NCBI GenBank assembly: GCA_023444445.1 | Contig: JAEXMK010000066.1 | Coordinates: 1-22,138, forward strand | DNA from: Pseudomonadota bacterium | GTDB lineage: Bacteria > Pseudomonadota > Alphaproteobacteria > Rhizobiales > Rhizobiaceae | Length of the DNA: 22,138 bases | Direction: 5' to 3' | Part shown: piece after piece, positions 6,411 through 13,171 of the stretch | Layout of the letters: the number at the start of each line of letters is the position of its first letter | Numbering within the stretch: the stretch's first letter is position 1 | Program-made: the position numbers and the translations under genes | The notes under the pieces: model-generated | What the model saw: only the letters and a program-made list of their open reading frames with translations | Databases searched by the model: none | Told to the model about the DNA's origin: nothing

Positions 6411-7156
6411 GTCTCTTTGCGAAGCCAGCCGCTCGCCAGCGCATCGGCCAGATAAGGAATGCCGTTAACCCGCGCCATTTCCGACATGGCAAGATTGTCG
6501 TAGCGGATATTCCGGAAATGAACCTGCCAGCCACGCCCGGTCTCTTCCAGCACGGCATAGGTGGCAAGCGGATGCCCGGCCTCGACATGATGGTCAAAAG
6601 GCGTGTCATCCTTCCAGCCGGGGCAGCCGACGCTGCCGGGATTGACGATCAGCCGGCCATCGGAAAGCTGCACCGCGCGGGGGACATGCGTATGGCCACA
6701 CAGCATCAGCGGCTGTGTGATACCTTCCGCCCTCTCCTCTATTTCGGCAAGTGGCCGCAATTTCAGCACACCTTCCGGCGACAGCGTTTCCAGCCAGTAG
6801 TCAAGATCGCCGAGCGGCGACCCATGGCAGCAATAGGCGACATCCTTGAACACCATGCTGAACGGCAGGGTATGCAGCCAGTCCAGATGTGCGGCGGTCA
6901 GCTGCGCATGTGCCGGCCGTTCCCAGCTGCCCATCTCTTCCGGCGCGCGCTCGATCAGTTCGCGGTCATGGTTGCCGCGAATGCTGGGTATCCAGTTGCC
7001 AACAAGCACGTCACCGGTAAACCCCGCCTCCAGCGGACCACTAAAACAATCTCCGAGATTGACGATATCCGTAATGCCTAGCTTCGCAATATCCTCCAGC
7101 ACGGCTTCCAGTGCTGCGCAGTTCCCATGAATATCAGCAATGGCGGCAAAGATCAT
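6407..7156 (-). CDS. Calcineurin-like metallophosphoesterase
   Basis: Cytosolic two-metal phosphoesterase, 249 residues, YfcE/MJ0936-like. The metal-binding motifs appear in order: DIHGN (near residue 8), NLGDCFSGP (GD motif), IRGNHDRE (GNHD) and MLCGHTHVPR (GHTH), with an upstream CCHGSP. The C-terminal part holds a beta-rich NPGSVGCPG segment usual in this subfamily. The substrate is unknown; relatives act on phosphodiesters or phosphoproteins. It starts 5 bp after the uraH stop and so belongs to the same transcription unit as the ureide genes, for which no phosphatase step is known. Confidence 0.88.
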   Translation of the reverse strand: MIFAAIADIHGNCAALEAVLEDIAKLGITDIVNLGDCFSGPLEAGFTGDVLVGNWIPSIRGNHDRELIERAPEEMGSWERPAHAQLTAAHLDWLHTLPFSMVFKDVAYCCHGSPLGDLDYWLETLSPEGVLKLRPLAEIEERAEGITQPLMLCGHTHVPRAVQLSDGRLIVNPGSVGCPGWKDDTPFDHHVEAGHPLATYAVLEETGRGWQVHFRNIRYDNLAMSEMARVNGIPYLADALASGWLRKET

Positions 7157-7161
7157 GGGCG

Positions 7162-7518
7162 TCAGCTTCCTCGATAGGTGGAGTAGCTATAGGGCGAAAG
7201 CAGAAGCGGCACATGATAGTGGCCGCTCTCATCGGCAATGCCGAAACGGATCGGGATAATATCAAGAAAGGCCGGTTCCGGCAGCACAACGCCCTTGCCG
7301 CGCAGATAATCGCCAGCATGGAAAACCAGCTCATATTCCCCGGCCTTGAAACTGTCGCCGGCAAGCAGCGGCCCGCCATCGACACGGCCGTCGCTATTGG
7401 TCTGCACCGTCTTCAGCTTCTCGCGGCGATCACCGGAGAGCCGGTACAGCTCGATCGTCAGCCCTTGCGCCGGCGTGCCATGGGCGGCGTCGAGGACATG
7501 GGTGGTCAAACCGGTCAT
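7162..7518 (-). CDS. uraH: 5-hydroxyisourate hydrolase
   Basis: Transthyretin-like enzyme that hydrolyses 5-hydroxyisourate, the product of urate oxidation, to OHCU. The 118-residue length is standard. Active-site features are intact: His7 in LTTHVLD, Arg45 in NSDGRVDGG, His102 in [13 protein letters not shown], and the diagnostic C-terminal YRGS. No signal peptide, so the enzyme is cytoplasmic. The start overlaps the allA stop by 4 bp (ATGA at 7515-7518), indicating translational coupling, and the metallophosphoesterase follows after 5 bp. Confidence 0.95.
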   Translation of the reverse strand: MTGLTTHVLDAAHGTPAQGLTIELYRLSGDRREKLKTVQTNSDGRVDGGPLLAGDSFKAGEYELVFHAGDYLRGKGVVLPEPAFLDIIPIRFGIADESGHYHVPLLLSPYSYSTYRGS

Positions 7519-8015
7519 AGGCTGGGCTCCGCGATCATGAAAGGCTCATCGAAAAAATACTCTTCCAGATTGTTACCCGGCCCCTCGCGATCGGCAACCA
7601 GAAAATCCGAAACCGCCAACAACGGCATCAGCGGATAATGCCAGACATTGCGGCGGTAATTCACGCCCTGATCGCCCCGCGCCAGAAACACCTGTGGCCG
7701 GGCGGGCTTGCCGCCCTCATCCTCCGCCACGACAACGAGGAAAGGCCTGCCCGAGAGCGGTGAAAAACTCTGACTGCCAAGCGGATGCCGCTCCATCATC
7801 TCGATTTCATGCGGAAAGGCGCGCGGCTGCCCACGAAAGATATTGAGAATGACACGCGCGCCCTCGCCCGCAGCCTCCGGCGCTGCAAGCGCATGATGCC
7901 GCTCGGTCTGGCCGCCATTGATGTAGCGCATGGAAGAAGGTGTGATTTCGATCACATCGCCGAAGGACGCGAATGCTTGCCTGGTAAGAGGCTTTATGTC
8001 GAGAAAATCAGTCAA
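7515..8015 (-). CDS. allA: Ureidoglycolate lyase
   Basis: Cupin-like enzyme that splits ureidoglycolate into glyoxylate and urea, the last ureide step. It is 166 residues, as in E. coli AllA. Family blocks are present: [17 protein letters not shown] at the N-terminus, [37 protein letters not shown], and the substrate-pocket region [23 protein letters not shown]. It follows hepT by only 3 bp and overlaps uraH by 4 bp. The tight spacing places it in one operon with the flanking genes despite the inserted toxin-antitoxin pair. Confidence 0.93.
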   Translation of the reverse strand: MTDFLDIKPLTRQAFASFGDVIEITPSSMRYINGGQTERHHALAAPEAAGEGARVILNIFRGQPRAFPHEIEMMERHPLGSQSFSPLSGRPFLVVVAEDEGGKPARPQVFLARGDQGVNYRRNVWHYPLMPLLAVSDFLVADREGPGNNLEEYFFDEPFMIAEPSL

Positions 8016-8018
8016 ATG

Positions 8019-8381
8019 TCATTCACCTTGGGCATGCCAGTTTCGGAGAAGGGAGAGTTTGTCCAGAAGATCAGGTATTGCCGTCTGTGTTGTATCCCAC
8101 ACGGTTTCCAGATTGATGCTCATATAGCCATGCGCGATCCTGTTTCGCATTCCGCGCATTTTGACCCATGGAATATCGGGGAAATCTGCCACGAAAGCGG
8201 GAAACTCTTCCATTATTCGCCCGGTCGTTTCCCCGATAATCAGAAGGTTCATCGCGACGGCGCGTTGACGGACAAGATCAGCCAGAAACTCCTCCTTTGT
8301 GTTCGACCGGACGAAGTCGATGGTTTCTAAAGCAACTTGCCTGATATCCTGAAGATAAACCCGCAGCCGCTCGACACTCAT
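8019..8381 (-). CDS. hepT: HepT-like toxin (DUF86, HEPN ribonuclease)
   Basis: HEPN-domain RNase toxin of the MntA/HepT (type VII) toxin-antitoxin family, 120 residues and all helical. The catalytic motif R-X4-H-X-Y is intact: Arg79, His84 and Tyr86 in MRNRIAHGYMS. In characterised pairs the Tyr is AMPylated by the MntA partner, which silences the RNase. The ATG overlaps the mntA stop by 4 bp (8378-8381). It lies between uraD and allA of the uric-acid operon and is only 3 bp from allA. Confidence 0.9.
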   Translation of the reverse strand: MSVERLRVYLQDIRQVALETIDFVRSNTKEEFLADLVRQRAVAMNLLIIGETTGRIMEEFPAFVADFPDIPWVKMRGMRNRIAHGYMSINLETVWDTTQTAIPDLLDKLSLLRNWHAQGE

Positions 8382-8671
8382 ACAGGCTTCGCTTCCTGCA
8401 GAACCTTCACACGGACGCGCTCGGGAAAGTCCCCCGGCGTTAACAGATGAATATCTGTGCCGCGCATGATGGTCGATAGCTCCTCCAGCAACCCGCCGAG
8501 ATCAAACAGCGTCGTGCCCGGCAGCGCATCCACCAGAATATCGAGATCGCTGTCCGGCCGGTCCTCGCCACGGGCCACGGAGCCGAACACGCGCGGATTT
8601 GCCGCGTTGAAGCGCTTCGTCGCTTCGCGGATCGCTTCCCTGTTCTTTTCCAGTACCTCGGAAGGTCTCAT
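8378..8671 (-). CDS. mntA: MntA-like nucleotidyltransferase antitoxin
   Basis: Minimal nucleotidyltransferase that neutralises HepT by AMPylation, 97 residues from ATG 8671. The active-site signature is complete: FGSVARG (Gly30-Ser31), DSDLDILV (Asp42 and Asp44) and a third acidic residue, Asp73, in GTDIHLL. ATG 8671 is preferred because GGAGA sits about 8 bases upstream and homologues start here. An in-frame start at 8761 would overlap the 3' end of uraD by 37 bp and add an N-terminus foreign to the family. It follows uraD by 53 bp and overlaps hepT by 4 bp. Confidence 0.88.
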   Translation of the reverse strand: MRPSEVLEKNREAIREATKRFNAANPRVFGSVARGEDRPDSDLDILVDALPGTTLFDLGGLLEELSTIMRGTDIHLLTPGDFPERVRVKVLQEAKPV

Positions 8672-8724
8672 GCTCTCGATCTCCAGATGACGCGATTCTA
8701 GCAGAACGGCCACCACTCGCCAAT

Positions 8725-9222
8725 TCAGCCTTCCGGCAGCATCGCGGAAAGGCGCAGCCACGCGATCTTTTCCACCTGCGCCGTCGCGGTCGCAAATTCT
8801 TGCGCCGCGTCGTTGCCGATGCGGGTCTCGAAGGCCGAGAGAATATCGTGCCTGTTCAGTCCCTTGACCGCGATGATGAAGGGGAAACCGAATTTCTGGG
8901 TATAGGCGCCATTCAATTCGGTAAAACGGGCATGTTCTTCAGGGGTAAGCCGGTCCAGCCCCGCACCTGCCTGCTCGTTGCGGCTGTCTGCCGTCAACTC
9001 GCCTGCAATCGCCAGCTTGCCGGCCAGATCGGGATGCGCCCGCAATACGCCAAGCCTTTCCGCCTCCGAAGCCGCGCGAAACTGAGCGCTCAACACGGCG
9101 TGAATCGCCTTCGCTGTTAGCTCCAGGCCCGCTCCGCCGGCATCATAGGCCCGTTCGGCGATGAAGGGCGAATGCTCGAAAACGCCGCCGAAACGGGTGA
9201 CGAAGTCCTCCCGCGTCACCAT
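8725..9222 (-). CDS. uraD: OHCU decarboxylase
   Basis: Converts 2-oxo-4-hydroxy-4-carboxy-5-ureidoimidazoline to S-(+)-allantoin, directly after UraH in urate breakdown. It has 165 residues from ATG 9222. Signature segments: AHPDLAGKL with catalytic His63, SRNEQAGAGLDRLT with Glu83, and FGFPFIIAVKGLNRHDIL. The ATG overlaps the puuE stop by one base (TGATG); a TTG one codon earlier is also possible. This gene is the upstream neighbour of the mntA-hepT insertion. Confidence 0.94.
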   Translation of the reverse strand: MVTREDFVTRFGGVFEHSPFIAERAYDAGGAGLELTAKAIHAVLSAQFRAASEAERLGVLRAHPDLAGKLAIAGELTADSRNEQAGAGLDRLTPEEHARFTELNGAYTQKFGFPFIIAVKGLNRHDILSAFETRIGNDAAQEFATATAQVEKIAWLRLSAMLPEG

Positions 9223-10145
9223 CAAATCGTCTCCGGCTTGTGATGTTCATGCCAGTGACGGGCAATCTCGATGCGCTGCGGGATCCAAACTTTGTCATGG
9301 CCGAGTACATATTCGATGAAACGGCGAAGTGCCGCCGCACGGCCGGGTCGGCCGACAAGACGGCAATGCAGGCCGATGCTCATCATCTTCGGAGCGCCTT
9401 CGACACCCTCTTGGTAAAGCACATCGAAGGCATCCTTCAGGTAGGTGAAGAACTGGTCGCCGGAATTGAACCCCTGCGGCGTGGCGAAACGCATGTCGTT
9501 GGTTTCAAGCGTATAGGGAATGATCAGGAAAGGTTCGTCTTTCACACCCTTCACCCAATAGGGCAGATCATCGGCATAGGAATCGGACGAATACAGGAAG
9601 CCGCCCTCCTCCATGACGAGGCGCAGCGTGTTGTCGGATGGCTTGCCCTGATACATGCCATAGGGACGTTCACCCGTCAGTTCCGTATGCAGGCGCACCG
9701 CCTCGACTATATGTTTGCGCTCTTCCTCTTCGGAAAAATCCTTATATTCCAGCCAGCGATAACCATGGCTGGCGATTTCCCAGCCCGCTTCCTTCATGGC
9801 CGCTACGGCCTCGGGGTTGCGGGCCATGGCAGCGGTCACGCCGTAAACGGTGGTGGTGACGCCAAGCCCGGTGAACATGCGCCACAGCCGCCAGAAACCG
9901 GCGCGCGAGCCATATTCGTAGATCGATTCCATGTTCAGGTTGCGCTGGCCGGGCCAGGGCTGCGCGCCGACGATTTCCGACAGCAGCGATTCCGACGCCT
10001 TGTCATTATCGAGAATGCAGCTCTCGCCGCCTTCCTCGTAATTGATGACGAATTGCACGGCGATGCGCGCGCCGCCCGGCCATTTCGGATCGGGAACATT
10101 GCGGCCATAGCCCACCAGATTGCGGGAATAGTTTTCAGAAATCAT
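9222..10145 (-). CDS. puuE: Allantoinase PuuE (polysaccharide-deacetylase fold)
   Basis: Metal-independent-type allantoinase of the NodB/polysaccharide-deacetylase superfamily, hydrolysing allantoin to allantoate. It has 307 residues, the typical length. Characteristic blocks: the N-terminal NLVGYGRNVPDPKWPGGARI, VQFVINYEEGGE, YEYGSRAGFWRL, GWEIASHGYRWLEY, and SIGLHCRLVGRPGR with the conserved His. This is not the amidohydrolase-type AllB. It is the first gene of the ureide run, with GGTGG before ATG 10145, and it overlaps uraD by one base. Confidence 0.94.
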   Translation of the reverse strand: MISENYSRNLVGYGRNVPDPKWPGGARIAVQFVINYEEGGESCILDNDKASESLLSEIVGAQPWPGQRNLNMESIYEYGSRAGFWRLWRMFTGLGVTTTVYGVTAAMARNPEAVAAMKEAGWEIASHGYRWLEYKDFSEEEERKHIVEAVRLHTELTGERPYGMYQGKPSDNTLRLVMEEGGFLYSSDSYADDLPYWVKGVKDEPFLIIPYTLETNDMRFATPQGFNSGDQFFTYLKDAFDVLYQEGVEGAPKMMSIGLHCRLVGRPGRAAALRRFIEYVLGHDKVWIPQRIEIARHWHEHHKPETI

Positions 10146-10159
10146 TCAGCCACCCAGAA

Positions 10160-10195
10160 CATCTCTCCCGGGGCGCAAGCCGGTTCCGGGAGATG
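10160..10195 (-). promoter_or_regulatory. Hairpin in the puuE leader
   Basis: CATCTCTCCCGG (10160-10171) and CCGGGAGATG (10186-10195) can pair with a two-base bulge just upstream of the puuE ribosome site. It could affect translation or be incidental in GC-rich DNA. Confidence 0.3.
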
Positions 10196-10274
10196 AGACA
10201 AACCTCCGAACCTTGCCGGGCCGGACAGGCAGGCGCGCTTCGGATATGCGATGCCGAACGGTAGCATTCGCATC

Positions 10275-10316
10275 CGGAATGTCGAGACAATCTTGCCGAC
10301 ATTCCGTTGCTTTTTT
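10275..10316 (+). terminator. Terminator-like perfect 10-bp inverted repeat with T6
   Basis: CGGAATGTCG (10275-10284) and CGACATTCCG (10297-10306) form a perfect 10-bp stem with a 12-base loop, followed on the plus strand by TTGC and six T (10311-10316). It has the form of an intrinsic terminator for plus-strand transcription, yet no plus-strand gene precedes it. An operator role, or blocking antisense transcription into the DUF1045 gene, are alternatives. Confidence 0.4.
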
Positions 10317-10324
10317 GTATACGA
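10315..10324. promoter_or_regulatory. Possible GntR-type operator (GTATAC core)
   Basis: TTGTATACGA contains the palindromic GTATAC core at 10317-10322, a form bound by FadR-subfamily GntR regulators. It lies about 170 bp upstream of puuE, between it and the DUF1045 gene. No GntR gene is in the window, so the assignment is inference only. Confidence 0.25.
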
Positions 10325-10341
10325 TTATTGGCGATCGTTCC

Positions 10342-11049
10342 TCAGGCGATCTTGCGGGCGGAAACGCGGCCCATGGGGTGCAGCGAATGCACGCGGAAAG
10401 GCGCACCCGGCTCATCCTCGATGAAAAGCGCCAGGCTGGAAAATGGCAGCGTCCGGGTCAACAGCGGCTCGAAAACCTTGCGTACGGCCCGCTCGATCCT
10501 CTGGCTGCTGGAAGGCTCCACGCCACCCGTCAGCGACATCTGGAAACGGAACTCATCCATCACATGCGGGCTGCCCCAACGATGCAGATTGGTGAGTTGC
10601 GAGGCCGACAGCCGATCCGGATCGGCACGCTCGATTTCCGCCTCGGAGAGCGGCGCCCGATAGCGGTCGAATTCCTGCACCACGCGGGCCGCAAAGAAAT
10701 GCAGTACTTCACAGGGACGCTCGGGAACAAGGCTGAAGACATTGTCGTGTCTTGCCACCACCAGTTGCGGCAGCATAAAGGGATCCTGCCTGCCGGAAAA
10801 ATACATCAGGTCGCGCAGCAAGGCCGCCTCGGACTGGCCCTCCGCAAGACGGAAAGGAGCCTTTATCGTGCCATGGAAACCATAACGGCGCGGCAAGGCG
10901 GTATGGTAGGAAATCTCCTGCATGCCGAGATCGATCATGCCCGGCGGCTCGACCGCATGACCGGAATAGGCATCGCGCCCCAGCCACGCGGCGGCAGCCA
11001 GCGTCAGCGGGTCATTGGGGGAAGGCGTGAAATGAATGGCGTATCGCAT
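10342..11049 (-). CDS. DUF1045 protein, 2H-phosphoesterase-like
   Basis: Member of the DUF1045 family, often annotated as phosphonate-metabolism protein and distantly related to 2H (LigT-like) phosphoesterases; 235 residues, full length. The N-terminal H-X-T motif is present (YGFHGTIKAPFRL, near residues 57-69). In the position where the second H-X-[ST] motif is expected the sequence reads FRFQMSLTG, so Gln replaces His. The gene has a strong GAGGTGA ribosome site before ATG 11049. It is co-directional with puuE but separated by 196 bp containing a terminator-like repeat, so membership of the ureide operon is uncertain. No phosphonate genes are in the window. Confidence 0.8.
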   Translation of the reverse strand: MRYAIHFTPSPNDPLTLAAAAWLGRDAYSGHAVEPPGMIDLGMQEISYHTALPRRYGFHGTIKAPFRLAEGQSEAALLRDLMYFSGRQDPFMLPQLVVARHDNVFSLVPERPCEVLHFFAARVVQEFDRYRAPLSEAEIERADPDRLSASQLTNLHRWGSPHVMDEFRFQMSLTGGVEPSSSQRIERAVRKVFEPLLTRTLPFSSLALFIEDEPGAPFRVHSLHPMGRVSARKIA

Positions 11050-11077
11050 GCACTGTCACCTCGCCGCGAATGCGGAC

Positions 11078-11100
11078 AAACCGGCCTCTTTGCAGGCCAG
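11078..11100 (-). terminator. Weak intrinsic terminator after the FAD oxidoreductase gene
   Basis: On the minus strand CTGGCCT (11100-11094) pairs with AGGCCGG (11087-11081), 7 bp with one G-U, six-base loop, followed by TTTGT. It lies 46 bp after the oxidoreductase stop and just before the DUF1045 ribosome site. Confidence 0.35.
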
Positions 11101-11145
11101 CAGATAAGTGATTTGCGTGACAGATTAACGACGTGAAAGGCCTGA

Positions 11146-12360
11146 TCAGAACTTTCTAAAGTCTGCAGAGGCAATACTCACGTGTTCTTGAAGGCGAAAG
11201 CCCGAGGGGATGACAGGCGTGTGACCGCACACGGTTTGTAACGCCGCATCCGCCAGAAAATGTGCCAGACCAAAGCTCACCTTGAAACCGCCAGAGAGGG
11301 CAACGAGTTTCGGAGTGCCGATCATTGCCCCCACCATCGGGTCTCTCCCCACCGCCTTCGGGCGCAGCCCGGCCCAGCGTTCGAGCACCGGGGCGCCGGC
11401 AAGTGAAGGCACGATGGCGCAGGCCTCGGCAAGCAGTTTTTCAAGCTTCTCATCGGTGCTGAAGGGCTCCGAAAAACAATCTTCGCTGGTACTGCCGATC
11501 GCAACGGTGCCGTCCTCGTGCGGCACGATGTAAAGACCATTGAGGAACACGACCGGCATGGCCGGATCAGCGGCGGCATCAAGCAGCGCCGCCTGCCCCT
11601 TTACCGCCTGCCCGAGTGCAACCCCCGCTTCCAGACCGAGAGCATCACGGATCAGGCGAAAGGCATCATGCCCGTTGGCGACCACGACATGGCCGAAGCT
11701 TATCTCTTCTCCCAAAGACAACGCCGCCCGCCCGGCATCCGCATCAAGGGACACAACCCGGCAGCCTTCGACCACCTGCACATGCCGCGCCTTGCTGAGA
11801 AAAGCCGAGAGCAGCGCGATCATGGCGCGTGGCGAGACCTTTGCCGCCAGCGTGTCGAAGACAAAACCCGCCTCGCCCGCCGCTTCAGCCACCCAGCCTG
11901 TGACCGACGGCCTCTCGTCCACATGCCAATGGAACCGGCGTTCGCCCGATCGCCAATTCTCTTCCGCATCCCGCTCATGGCGCTCGGCAATGCTGCGCAG
12001 ATGCGGCTTGGGCAGCGGAATGATCCGGCCGCAGCGTCGATAACCGCCGGAAAGCCCGGTTTGCGCCTCCAGCCCGGCGATCTCCGCCTCCAGCGCGACA
12101 AGAGCATCGAACTGAAACTGTTTCTTGTCCGACCAACGGTCCGGCATATGCGGCATCAGGGCGCCCAGAAGCCCGCCGCTCGCGCCGCCACCAAAACGAC
12201 CCGCCTCCACCAGCAGGGTATCGATACCGAGCCGCTCCGCCTTCACCGCAGCCCACAGGCCCATGATGCCGCCGCCTACGATGAGAAGCGGCACCGAACC
12301 CGGCAAAGGTGTTCTTGGTGATTGACCCTGTTCGAAAGCGGGATTATCGGCTTTAGCCAT
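11146..12360 (-). CDS. DAO-family FAD-dependent oxidoreductase (MnmC2/ThiO-like)
   Basis: Cytosolic amine oxidoreductase of the D-amino-acid-oxidase fold, 404 residues from ATG 12360. An N-terminal Rossmann motif is clear: LLIVGGGIMGLWAAVKAERL, with a later acidic VEAGRFGGGASGG. The C-terminal FAD-contact region reads ERWAGLRPKAVGRDP and VALSGGFKVSFGLA. Its divergent partner is mnmD, and in enterobacteria an oxidase of this fold is fused to that methyltransferase in MnmC. It may therefore remove the carboxymethyl group from cmnm5 wobble uridine, but glycine-oxidase-type or D-amino-acid activity is equally compatible. A GTG at 12378 would lengthen it by six residues. Its ATG overlaps the mnmD ATG on the other strand. 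Confidence 0.8.
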   Translation of the reverse strand: MAKADNPAFEQGQSPRTPLPGSVPLLIVGGGIMGLWAAVKAERLGIDTLLVEAGRFGGGASGGLLGALMPHMPDRWSDKKQFQFDALVALEAEIAGLEAQTGLSGGYRRCGRIIPLPKPHLRSIAERHERDAEENWRSGERRFHWHVDERPSVTGWVAEAAGEAGFVFDTLAAKVSPRAMIALLSAFLSKARHVQVVEGCRVVSLDADAGRAALSLGEEISFGHVVVANGHDAFRLIRDALGLEAGVALGQAVKGQAALLDAAADPAMPVVFLNGLYIVPHEDGTVAIGSTSEDCFSEPFSTDEKLEKLLAEACAIVPSLAGAPVLERWAGLRPKAVGRDPMVGAMIGTPKLVALSGGFKVSFGLAHFLADAALQTVCGHTPVIPSGFRLQEHVSIASADFRKF

Positions 12361-13126
12361 GAAAAATTCCAACGACACTATCAGCGAAACTGGCAGAGAG
12401 ACTGGCGCAGAGACCGGTTCGGCAGCCGGAGAAAGCCAGACGGCGCTCGACTGGCGTAACGGGGATATGCCCTATTCGCTGGCCTTTGACGATCATTTTT
12501 ATTGCCAGACGGATGGCAGGCTGGAATGCGGCCATGTCTTCCTGTCCGGAAACGGGTTGCCGCAACGCTGGCTCGAACGCGACGGCGTTTTCCGCATCGG
12601 CGAGCTCGGCTTCGGCACCGGCCTCAATCTCTGCGAGACCTGGCGCCAGTGGAAAGAGGTCCACAACGGTCGCTCCACGCTACATTTCATCTCCTTTGAA
12701 CTTTACCCTATGAAAGCGGACGAGATCGACCGGGCGCTCTCCCGCTGGCCCGAAGTGGACGCCGAACGCAAGGCGCTTGTCGCCCGCTGGCCGGCCGAGC
12801 CGCAAGGCCGCATCGATATCGAACTGGACGATGCAACCCGCCTGACAGTGGTCTGCGGAGAGGCACTTGCCGGCATTTCCAGCAGCGATGAGAGTTTCGA
12901 CGCCTGGTTTCTCGATGGCTTCGCACCAGCGCGTAACCCGGACATGTGGTCACTGGAGATCATGCAGGCGCTGTTCGCGAAAACGGCGCCGGGAGGCACA
13001 TTCGCCACTTACGCCGCCGCCGGCTTCGTCCGCCGCAATCTCATCGCCGCCGGTTTTGACCTGGAGCGCAGAAAGGGATTTGCCGGAAAGCGGGAAATGC
13101 TCTGCGGCACCAAACCCTCCGCCTGA
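12359..13126 (+). CDS. mnmD: tRNA 5-methylaminomethyl-2-thiouridine methyltransferase
   Basis: SAM-dependent methyltransferase (Methyltransf_30 family) converting nm5(s2)U34 to mnm5(s2)U34 in tRNA anticodons, improving decoding of split codon boxes. 255 residues. The conserved N-terminal block is LDWRNGDMPYSLAFDDHFYC (30-49), the SAM-binding loop is RIGELGFGTGLNLCETW (79-95), and the catalytic WFLDGFAPARNPDMWS block follows near residue 180. It is the stand-alone form, lacking the MnmC oxidase half; that activity may come from the divergent neighbour. The first 28 residues are a Glu/Thr/Gly-rich repeat (ETG-RETG-AETG), likely disordered. No good ribosome site precedes ATG 12359, and the next in-frame ATG (codon 37) is inside the domain. 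Confidence 0.92.
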   Translation: MKNSNDTISETGRETGAETGSAAGESQTALDWRNGDMPYSLAFDDHFYCQTDGRLECGHVFLSGNGLPQRWLERDGVFRIGELGFGTGLNLCETWRQWKEVHNGRSTLHFISFELYPMKADEIDRALSRWPEVDAERKALVARWPAEPQGRIDIELDDATRLTVVCGEALAGISSSDESFDAWFLDGFAPARNPDMWSLEIMQALFAKTAPGGTFATYAAAGFVRRNLIAAGFDLERRKGFAGKREMLCGTKPSA

Positions 13127-13171
13127 GGCAACGCGGAAAACCATTGGGAAAACAGTTGTGAGGCCGGATAT

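Noticed and set aside
8672..8761. Longer mntA start at 8761
   Set aside because: It would overlap uraD by 37 bp and add 30 residues not seen in minimal nucleotidyltransferases; ATG 8671 has a ribosome site.
9240..11136. Two 300-codon plus-strand frames (9240-10196 and 10213-11136)
   Set aside because: Antisense to puuE and the DUF1045 gene; no ribosome sites or recognisable motifs, and the second would read through the terminator-like repeat at 10275-10316.
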